Below, in pieces: positions 1 through 4,891 of a DNA stretch of 5,557 bases (positions are counted from its first letter, which is position 1; every line of letters begins with the position of its first letter). The position numbers were made by a program, and so were the translations under genes. This DNA comes from Candidatus Poribacteria bacterium (GTDB lineage: Bacteria > Poribacteria > WGA-4E > B28-G17), in contig QNBQ01000146.1 in the NCBI GenBank assembly GCA_003645735.1, positions 1 to 5,557 on the forward strand. The letters are read 5' to 3'. Below the pieces are notes generated by a model, which was not told the origin of the DNA, searched no databases, and worked only from the letters and a program-made list of their open reading frames with translations.

Positions 1-807
1 AAGTTCATCCAGAGAGCTATCGTGGCTTCAATCCTGGGAGGAGCGAGCTGCGGGGTCGTGGGGGTGTGGGTCATAATGATGCGCATACCGTTTGTGGGCG
101 TTTCTATGTCACACGCCGCCTTTGCGGGAGCTGTGCTGGGGCTGCTTCTCAACGTGAACCCGCTTCTCCTTGCGATTCTCTTCTGCCTCGTATCCGCCGC
201 CCTGATAGGCCCCATCGCCGACAGGGCCGAGTTCGATCCGAACATATCCCTGAGCATAATCTTCTCGGCAGTCCTTGGCATCGCCTTCCTCGGGATAGGC
301 CTCATGAAGGGCCCAAGGACCGAAGCCCTGAACCTCATCTGGGGTAACATACTGATGCTCTCCTCAAGGGACCTCCTGTTCCTTTCGCTCACCTCATTCT
401 GTATCTTCCTCTTCCTCGTCCTGTTCTTCAAGGAGGTTCAGGCGATCCTCTTCAACAGGGAGATAGCCAGAGCCGTCGGGATACCAGAAAGGGCGATATT
501 TTATCTCATCCTTTCGCTGTGTGGGATAAACGTGGCGCTGAACCTGAACACCATAGGGGGGCTTTTGATCTTCAGCCTGATAGTTAACCCGCCCTCCGCG
601 GCGTATCAGCTCACATACAGCCTGAAGAAGATGTTCGCCCTCTCTGCGGCCTTCGGGGTGAGCTCCTGTCTCCTCGGGCTTTCGTTCTCCTACGCCTTCA
701 ACGCTCCATCCGGCGCTGTTATCATCATAGCCTCAAGCCTTATCTTCATCCTCTGCATGATCTTCTCTCCGAAAAGGAGGGTTGTGAAACTTGAAGGAGA
801 TTCTTGA
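1..807 (+). CDS. Metal ABC transporter permease, ABC-3 family (ZnuB/TroC-like), 5' partial
   Basis: Inner-membrane channel subunit of an ABC importer for Zn, Mn or Fe; it would work with a periplasmic metal-binding protein and an ATPase, neither of which is in the window. The frame is open from base 1, and the residues before the GTG at 22 (KFIQRAI) fit the family N-terminus (PF.QRAL), so the true start lies a few codons upstream of the window and GTG 22 is probably internal. Seen in the translation are a first helix followed by a stretch similar to the family's LLGVFVVLRRM.F, the signature SHAAFAG (residues 30-36 counted from GTG 22), and about eight hydrophobic segments ending in a basic tail (SPKRR). 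The 268 residues present are close to the family's usual 260-290. The 3' end overlaps the methyltransferase start by 17 bases, suggesting one operon. Which metal is carried cannot be read from the permease. Confidence 0.93.
   Translation, partial: KFIQRAIVASILGGASCGVVGVWVIMMRIPFVGVSMSHAAFAGAVLGLLLNVNPLLLAILFCLVSAALIGPIADRAEFDPNISLSIIFSAVLGIAFLGIGLMKGPRTEALNLIWGNILMLSSRDLLFLSLTSFCIFLFLVLFFKEVQAILFNREIARAVGIPERAIFYLILSLCGINVALNLNTIGGLLIFSLIVNPPSAAYQLTYSLKKMFALSAAFGVSSCLLGLSFSYAFNAPSGAVIIIASSLIFILCMIFSPKRRVVKLEGDS
776..780 (+). promoter_or_regulatory. Ribosome binding site deciding a TTG start
   Basis: GGAGG inside the last codons of the permease gene, 10 bases before the TTG at 791. It supports TTG 791 as the methyltransferase start. 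An in-frame stop (TGA 785-787) lies just upstream, so no earlier start is possible in that frame. Confidence 0.7.
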
Positions 808-1303
808 TGAAGTGAAGGGGAGAAGGTTTCAGGCGGCGCTCGATGTCGGATGCGGGAGGGGGAAGCTTGTCCTTGAGCTCAGGGAAAACTGCGAACTTGT
901 CGTGGGGCTTGACAGGAAGGTCGAAGACCTTCCCGGAGGCGAAAAGGGCGCGTTCTTCGTCGGGGGAAGGGCGGAGGAGCTCCCCTTCAAAGGTGAGGTC
1001 TTCGACCTCCTGCTCTCGTCCTTCTCCGTCCACGAGTTCGACGACCAGGGGAGGGCGCTCCGTGAGATGGCGAGGGTCATGAAACCCGGAGGGCTCCTGC
1101 TTTGCATAGATTGGATGAAAGGGGCGAGCGTCGCACCGGGGCAGAGGCCGCTCTCGCCTGATGAGATGAGAGAGCTGCTTGAGAGCGCGGGCTTTGAGGA
1201 GGTCAGCGTCAAACCCCTGGAGGGAAAGCGGATGTTCGTCAGGGCCCTTAAGGGAAAGCGGGATGAAAAGAGGAGGTCCTTCGACAGGGTTTCAGAAAGC
1301 TAG
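791..1303 (+). CDS. Class I SAM-dependent methyltransferase (Methyltransf_11 type)
   Basis: A small Rossmann-fold methyltransferase of 170 residues, probably cytoplasmic; its substrate cannot be told. Visible motifs in order: motif I DVGCGRG (18-24) for SAM binding; an acidic residue ending the second strand, GLDRK (D41); AEELPF (61-66), the usual adenine-side segment; FDLLLSSFSVHEF (71-83), the post-II/IV region of UbiE-like enzymes; MKPGG (97-101); and a C-terminal segment LLESAGFEEVSV typical of the family. The basic tail after about residue 155 (KGKRDEKRRSFDRVSES) lies beyond the usual domain. TTG is chosen as start because it follows a well-spaced GGAGG and the first in-frame stop is 6 bases upstream. 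The 17-base overlap with the permease suggests translational coupling. The enzyme might act on a metal-binding small molecule, but that is speculation. Confidence 0.88.
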   Translation: MKEILDEVKGRRFQAALDVGCGRGKLVLELRENCELVVGLDRKVEDLPGGEKGAFFVGGRAEELPFKGEVFDLLLSSFSVHEFDDQGRALREMARVMKPGGLLLCIDWMKGASVAPGQRPLSPDEMRELLESAGFEEVSVKPLEGKRMFVRALKGKRDEKRRSFDRVSES

Positions 1304-1306
1304 GGG

Positions 1307-1408
1307 ATGAACCGCTTCAGCGACGAGGAGGTCAGGAAGCTGAGGAACCTCAAGGTCGCTCGTCTCCCAGTATTCCGCCCGAAGGCTTATCATAAACCCG
1401 AGGGATAA
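1307..1408 (+). pseudogene. Short ORF, probable 5' fragment of a disrupted gene
   Basis: A 33-codon ORF beginning MNRFSDEEVRKLRNLKV, in the same frame as the methyltransferase and separated from its TAG by one codon. The first 16 codons all end in G or C, as in the genes upstream; after about base 1357 this bias disappears. From about base 1370 the opposite strand encodes recognisable transposase (RVYDKPSGGI), so the last 12 or so residues are antisense transposon sequence. The simplest reading is a host gene start truncated at the junction with an insertion-sequence relic. The only purine run near the ATG (AGGGG 1302-1306) touches it, which is a poor ribosome binding site. Alternatives are an independent small protein, or a former C-terminal extension of the methyltransferase cut off by the TAG. 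The gene family is not recognised. Confidence 0.4.
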
Positions 1409-1614
1409 GGGCTTCCCCATCACTCCAAAGTAAGGTCAAAAGGGAGATCCCTTTCCCAACCCTTTTGTGCTTGCCACTTCAATGATAGGTGGCTAGTTCT
1501 CGTGGGCAGGGGCTTTCTCCCCCTGAGGTTGGCATCTTGCTGCCTCTGTGCAGGTGAATACACTCTGGGATGTGATGAGAAATAGTCAAGGTCATCGCAC
1601 TTGGGCGGGTTCAT
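1370..1614 (-). pseudogene. Eroded DDE transposase relic, IS701/IS4-superfamily
   Basis: Reading the minus strand through three frames rebuilds parts of one transposase. From ATG 1614: MNPPKCDDLDY. After a frameshift at about 1582: FLITSQSVFTCTEAARCQP and then GEKAPAHE, the conserved N-terminus of these enzymes. After an internal deletion near 1500: ELATYH, a TGA at 1479-1481 where the family has Trp (HWSGKH), then SGKHKRVGKGISLLTLLWSD and GEALIP...RVYDKPSGGI, reaching about 1373. Several dozen residues between APAHE and ELATYH are missing (including the first catalytic Asp region), as is everything after the YDKP segment (the rest of the DDE core). The start still has a good ribosome site (GGAGGG at 1622-1627, 7 bases away). 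The single-frame product of 64 residues is therefore scrambled and non-functional. The family assignment is from remembered motifs; the exact IS family is less sure than the fact that it is a transposase. Confidence 0.82.
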
Positions 1615-1639
1615 CGCTTTTCCCTCCTACATCTTGATG

Positions 1640-1667
1640 AAAAAGGGTTCGCAGTCAACTGCGTAAC
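1640..1667 (-). terminator. Rho-independent terminator after the DUF4405 gene
   Basis: Read on the minus strand, the hairpin arms are GTT-A-CGCAGT (1667-1658) and ACTGCG-AAC (1655-1647) around a TG, with one bulged A, followed by CC and five Ts (1644-1640). It begins just past the TAG of the DUF4405 gene (1671-1669), the expected place. The stem is short and the loop tight, so strength is uncertain. It could instead be a leftover from the upstream end of the adjoining insertion sequence. Confidence 0.5.
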
Positions 1668-1668
1668 T

Positions 1669-2025
1669 CTAGAGGCTTGCCCCGTGTGCCTTCGGCTTCA
1701 CAATGAACGGGAAGGTCACGAGGAGGATGCAAACGATGATGAAAATCACGCCGACTATCACCCTCACAGTTCGGTTCGGGACCAGCCTGCGGAATGCACT
1801 CTGTATCACGCCCCAATGCATGCCGATATGAATCGCAATCAACCCAACCCAGATACATCCCAAGGTGAAATGAATCGTCTCCCAACCTTCGTGGTCTATG
1901 CCGAGGAGGGTAAGCTCTTCATCGTGTCCAAGGACGAACCTCGCAAGGAGCGCTGTCTCTATGACTCCCATCCCACAAAGGAACATCAACGCGATAAGCA
2001 CCAAATTTACCTTCAACCTGTCCAC
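1669..2025 (-). CDS. DUF4405-type three-helix membrane protein
   Basis: A 118-residue integral membrane protein. Three hydrophobic segments are clear: about 6-30, 50-72 and 87-109. The second carries the histidines H52, H66 and H70 in the pattern ETIHFTLGCIWVGLIAIHIG followed by MHW, which is the hallmark of DUF4405 proteins (W.IH...G......H...HW). Such spaced histidines in neighbouring helices resemble the haem ligands of small b-type cytochromes, so an electron-transfer or haem role is possible but not shown. GTG 2025 is chosen because GGAGGG (2033-2038) lies 7 bases upstream; an ATG at 2032 is out of frame. The gene has its own likely promoter and terminator and runs opposite to its neighbours, flanked on both sides by transposase relics. 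No partner gene is visible. Confidence 0.85.
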   Translation of the reverse strand: MDRLKVNLVLIALMFLCGMGVIETALLARFVLGHDEELTLLGIDHEGWETIHFTLGCIWVGLIAIHIGMHWGVIQSAFRRLVPNRTVRVIVGVIFIIVCILLVTFPFIVKPKAHGASL

Positions 2026-2032
2026 AGCTCAT

Positions 2033-2040
2033 CCCTCCTT
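2033..2040 (-). promoter_or_regulatory. Ribosome binding site selecting a GTG start
   Basis: AAGGAGGG on the minus strand, with GGAGGG ending 7 bases before GTG 2025. The closer ATG at 2032 would be 0 bases from it and opens a different frame without family similarity. Confidence 0.75.
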
Positions 2041-2085
2041 GTGTATCGCCGCCTTTGCTTTGTCGAATAACTCCCTCTCAGCTCA

Positions 2086-2114
2086 ATTCTAACTCCCTGC
2101 GTCCCCCAGGTCAA
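2086..2114 (-). promoter_or_regulatory. Sigma70-like promoter of the DUF4405 gene
   Basis: On the minus strand, -35 TTGACC (2114-2109), a 17-base spacer, and -10 TAGAAT (2091-2086). Each hexamer differs from consensus at one position. Transcription would begin near 2079, giving a leader of about 55 bases before GTG 2025. The -35 box is about 19 bases from the first recognisable residue of the IS630-type relic on the other side. Confidence 0.6.
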
Positions 2115-2132
2115 CCTACTGACCACACATGA

Positions 2133-2470
2133 TCGAAAAAGGCGTGGAGAAAGCTCACAAGGGCTCGAACACTGCTCCTCTCTAAGGCGATGTGGCGCAG
2201 AAGGAGTGAGGAGCTTGCAAGCTTCATGAAGTGGGTGGTTGATGAGCTCTCCACTCACACTCCAGCAGCTTTTACAGGTGCTTTGAACCTGAGGAGGCAA
2301 GAAGGCTGAAGCATGGCAGCTGGTTGAACATCGAGGCGTATTGGGGAGAGAGTGTGAGGGAGGAGGTTGAAAGGTGGGCGGAGGCTAGAAATGAGGCTTG
2401 TGCGACTGTGATGTGGCGTTTCACCACTCAGAAGGCTCGAAAGAAGCTTCATCGCTTATATCAACAATGA
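2133..2470 (+). pseudogene. Eroded IS630-family transposase relic
   Basis: Two frames together give pieces of an IS630-type DDE transposase. In the first (2133-2309): RKLTRARTLLL, like the family N-terminus (RKLTRARILLKAD), then directly MWRRRSEELASFMKWVVDE (like ERRT..EFAEFMRWLVDE of the core) and LSTHTPAAF (like DNLSTHTPAAL), ending at TGA 2307-2309. In the second (about 2270-2470): FYRCFEPEEARRL, KHGSWLNIE, then SVREEVERWAEARNEA and WRFTTQKARKKLHRLYQQ, the family's C-terminus, ending at TGA 2468-2470. Missing are most of the N-terminal helix-turn-helix half, the region before the second Asp, the HYTP segment before KHGSWLN, and the residues between LNIE and the last helix. At least one frameshift (about 2270-2285) and several deletions make it inactive. 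Only about 110 codons of an enzyme usually 340 or more remain. No terminal inverted repeats were identified. Confidence 0.82.
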
Positions 2471-2849
2471 TCTCTGTGGTCGAGCACTAGATCCACTCAT
2501 TTCGCCGTTTCTCATCGCCTCTCCCGAATGCCCAGAGCTTAGCGTCATTGCGGAATATATGGCTAAGGAGAGGCTCAAGCTCCAAAGCGATTATTTCTGT
2601 AGGTCTCGTGCTGCAAACTGCTCCGATCTGGGAGCCGGCGCTTGCTAAGGCAAAGCGGCGATACTCGTTTGATAAGCTTCGGTATTTCGATTATTGGCAG
2701 GGGATGAGCGCGCTCTGAGCAAAGACGCCCCACTATCGAGCCTCCACGATGCCCATCATAATGGAGCCGAACCCTTCGTTTCAACCTCGCCTCTCTCCCC
2801 AAGGGCTGATATGGCCAGCTCCTGCTCGTCGGTCGGCTCCGGAAAACCC
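2471..2849 (+). other. Intergenic stretch without a supportable gene
   Basis: About 380 bases between the IS630 relic and the promoter of the receptor operon. Short open stretches exist in several frames (for example 2491-2718 plus, without a start or ribosome site), but none has a recognisable domain. A minus-strand piece at about 2764-2856 (DVKGFPEPTDEQELAISAL and following) has codon choice like the real genes and could be a gene relic, but runs into stops. No RNA gene, riboswitch or clear repeat was seen. Confidence 0.5.
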
Positions 2850-2878
2850 TTGACATCCGTCCTCGTTTGTGTTATCTT
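2850..2878 (+). promoter_or_regulatory. Sigma70-like promoter of the receptor operon
   Basis: A perfect -35 TTGACA (2850-2855), a 17-base spacer and -10 TATCTT (2873-2878, four of six consensus). Transcription would start near 2885, leaving a leader of roughly 97 bases before ATG 2982. No convincing metal-repressor operator (Fur, Zur or NikR type dyad) was seen overlapping it. Confidence 0.6.
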
Positions 2879-2970
2879 TTTCAGGGAAGTAACACGCCGT
2901 TTCCTGACCGGCGATTCCCCGGGGAGCAGGACGTGGCGATGAACTCTTTCAAACAGCCTCTTGAGCGAAA

Positions 2971-2977
2971 GGAGGGG
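2971..2977 (+). promoter_or_regulatory. Ribosome binding site selecting ATG 2982
   Basis: GGAGGGG, with GGAGG ending 6 bases before ATG 2982. Because the site lies inside the codons following the in-frame TTG at 2961, it argues against that earlier start. Confidence 0.75.
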
Positions 2978-2981
2978 AAAG

Positions 2982-4871
2982 ATGGGAAGGGATGGGGTGA
3001 TGTTCTCTTTGCTCGTAGGGCTTGTGTGGCTTACCTGGCTCACGGTGAGCCAAGCTGAAGAGAGCCTTAAGCTTGAAGAGGTAGTTGTGACGGCTACGAA
3101 GACGCCTCACCTGCTGAAGGATGTTCCTGTTGAGACGGTGGTCATAACTAAGGATGATATCGATCAGTCAACAGCTCAGACGGTGACCGATCTATTACGG
3201 TATGTGCCGGGGATATTTGTGAGATCCGAAGATGTTCCTGGGATATCCGCTTGGAGGACGAGGATAAGGGGGCTGGATTTCAACAGCGGCTATGGGCTTG
3301 TGCTGGTGGACGGTCAAAGGGTGAAAGGAGGAGGGATGGGAGAAGCCGGATATGGTCTTAACCAGGTTCCCTTGGGGATGATCGAGAGAATCGAGATCGT
3401 CAAGGGTCCAGGCTCGGCTCTCTATGGAAGCGATGCCCTCGCCGGCGTGGTTAACATCATCACGAAATCGACGCCCGATAGAACCATCTACGGTGTGCGA
3501 ACCGCTTATGGAACTCATCAGACGAAGCTGGGTTCGCTTTACTGGGGCGCGAAGGTGAACTCCCTTGGGATGTTTCTTCAGGTCAGCAGGGAAGATTCGA
3601 AGATGGGTAAATACGGTTACAGGAAAAATAGGGATGAGAGATACACAAGAAATCGGGTAGATGCCAAGTTCTCCTATTCGAGAGGAAATATCGAGTTTTC
3701 ACTTCAACTGGCAGGCGAGGAGCAGAAGCGGAAGAGGAAATACCTGACTAAGGATACGGTCCGATATTCGGATAATCTCAAAATCCGCCTCTCCCCGGCG
3801 TTGAAAGCGACGTTCGAAGATGGGTCCAACCTGCAGGTGAGGGGATATTATTACGATTGGGACTTCAAAACCGAGGAGTATGGCGAGCCATCGGGCTTTA
3901 CGCCCAGAACAGGCGATATGTATTACAAGGACCTGGAGCTCCGCTATAGCAAACCCCTGCCGATGGACAATCTGATGACGCTCGGAGCGGAGTATCTGAG
4001 GGAGGAGCTCGATTATAATCTGGCCGAGAAGAAGATCAACGTCATGAGCTTTTACCTTCAGAATGAAACGAAGCTCTCGGCGTGGAGGCCTCTGAGCGTG
4101 GTCATAGGGGGACGGCTGGATCACCACTCAACATATGGGACCGAGTTTTGTCCGAAACTCAACCTCATGTGGGAGTTAACAAACCGGACGAGGGTTCGAG
4201 CTTCCATCGGACGGGGTTTCAAATCGCCTACCGTCCGGCAGCTTTATTATAAAGAGCCGTTCCAGCACCGCAGATTTTGGATCAAATCGAACCCGAACCT
4301 TAAGCCCGAAAAATCCTGGGGCTACTCGGTGGGAGTGGAGTGGATAATGCAAAGAGCGGTCTTCAGCGCGACGCTGTTCAGAAACGACCTTAAAGATAAA
4401 GTGGTCAGCGTTGAGACCGGGGAGACGATAGATGAGCTTCCGGTGAGAAGCTACAAAAACATCGGGAAGGTTTATACACAGGGAATAGAAGTAGGTCTTA
4501 GAGCGGCGATTTTCGATTGGCTTTTGGCTAATTTATCTTACACTTACTTAGACACTCAGGACAAAGAGACGGGCAAGGAGCTCCCTTATTGCCCAAGACA
4601 TAACCTCGCAGCTCAGCTGAGCTACAGGTTCAAACCCCTCGGCTTCTCCTTGAACTTCGGGGGTCAATATGTGAGCGAAATGTATAAAGATGCCAGGAAC
4701 ACCAAGAAGACGGAGGGGTATTGGTTGTTTGATGTGAAACTTATTAAGAAGCTCTCCAAGTTCGCCTACCTCTCGCTTGAGGGGAACAACATCTTCGGCT
4801 CCGATTACGGGGAGCCGGAACGTGACTGGTGGGGTCCCATATGGCTCCTTCAGCTCAGGATGGAGTTTTAA
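2982..4871 (+). CDS. TonB-dependent outer-membrane receptor (BtuB/CirA-like)
   Basis: Outer-membrane beta-barrel that takes up a scarce ligand using TonB/ExbBD energy; 629 residues from ATG 2982, typical of the smaller BtuB/CirA-like receptors. Residues 1-25 form a signal peptide ending VSQA. A TonB-box-like EEVVVTA follows at 32-38. The plug domain covers about 43-162: VPVETVVITKDDI, TVTDLLRYVPGI, RIRGLDF, LVLVDGQRV, then IERIEIVKGPGSALYGS and AGVVNIITK. The rest is the barrel, with conserved pieces such as RASIGRGFKSPTVRQLYY and NPNLKPEKSWGYSVGVEW, and it ends in an aromatic residue (RMEF), as outer-membrane barrels do for BAM assembly. The start is set by GGAGGGG; an in-frame TTG at 2961 would add seven unlikely residues. 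The substrate is not readable from the receptor, but the DUF4198 gene 20 bases downstream points to a transition metal or its chelate. Confidence 0.95.
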   Translation: MGRDGVMFSLLVGLVWLTWLTVSQAEESLKLEEVVVTATKTPHLLKDVPVETVVITKDDIDQSTAQTVTDLLRYVPGIFVRSEDVPGISAWRTRIRGLDFNSGYGLVLVDGQRVKGGGMGEAGYGLNQVPLGMIERIEIVKGPGSALYGSDALAGVVNIITKSTPDRTIYGVRTAYGTHQTKLGSLYWGAKVNSLGMFLQVSREDSKMGKYGYRKNRDERYTRNRVDAKFSYSRGNIEFSLQLAGEEQKRKRKYLTKDTVRYSDNLKIRLSPALKATFEDGSNLQVRGYYYDWDFKTEEYGEPSGFTPRTGDMYYKDLELRYSKPLPMDNLMTLGAEYLREELDYNLAEKKINVMSFYLQNETKLSAWRPLSVVIGGRLDHHSTYGTEFCPKLNLMWELTNRTRVRASIGRGFKSPTVRQLYYKEPFQHRRFWIKSNPNLKPEKSWGYSVGVEWIMQRAVFSATLFRNDLKDKVVSVETGETIDELPVRSYKNIGKVYTQGIEVGLRAAIFDWLLANLSYTYLDTQDKETGKELPYCPRHNLAAQLSYRFKPLGFSLNFGGQYVSEMYKDARNTKKTEGYWLFDVKLIKKLSKFAYLSLEGNNIFGSDYGEPERDWWGPIWLLQLRMEF

Positions 4872-4877
4872 AAGTCT

Positions 4878-4887
4878 AAGGAGGTGA
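4878..4887 (+). promoter_or_regulatory. Full-length Shine-Dalgarno site
   Basis: AAGGAGGTGA, a ten-base match to the anti-Shine-Dalgarno sequence, with GGAGG ending 7 bases before ATG 4892. It predicts strong independent translation of the second gene of the operon. Confidence 0.8.
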
Positions 4888-4891
4888 CACG

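Noticed and set aside
746..1212. Minus-strand open frames across the methyltransferase gene
   Set aside because: They are mirrors of the strongly biased methyltransferase frame and carry no domain, while the plus strand has all methyltransferase motifs.
1438..1454. Palindrome AAAGGG-AGAT-CCCTTT as a terminator for the left operon
   Set aside because: It lies within recognisable transposase coding sequence (minus strand, GKGISL segment), has no T-run directly behind it on the plus strand, and the match is explained by codons.
1684..2070. Open frame of 128 codons on the plus strand
   Set aside because: It is antisense to the DUF4405 gene, lacks a ribosome site and has low-complexity polar composition; the minus strand has clear membrane helices and family motifs.
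2575..2856. Arginine-rich 93-codon minus-strand ORF
   Set aside because: No domain, unfavourable composition and no ribosome site; a different frame of the same strand is the more coding-like one.
2881..2970. Cobalamin riboswitch ahead of a BtuB-like receptor
   Set aside because: The conserved B12 box (AGCCACTG-like) and the other core segments are absent; the CAGGGAA run alone is not enough.
2961..2981. TTG at 2961 as the receptor start
   Set aside because: It would translate through the ribosome site and add a charged extension in front of the signal peptide; ATG 2982 has ideal spacing.
2939..3058. Small upstream ORF starting at ATG 2939 as a leader peptide
   Set aside because: It overlaps the receptor start in another frame, has no ribosome site ahead of it and shows no leader-peptide features.
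3195..4127. Minus-strand open frames inside the receptor gene
   Set aside because: They lie entirely antisense to the well-supported TonB receptor and have no recognisable motifs.
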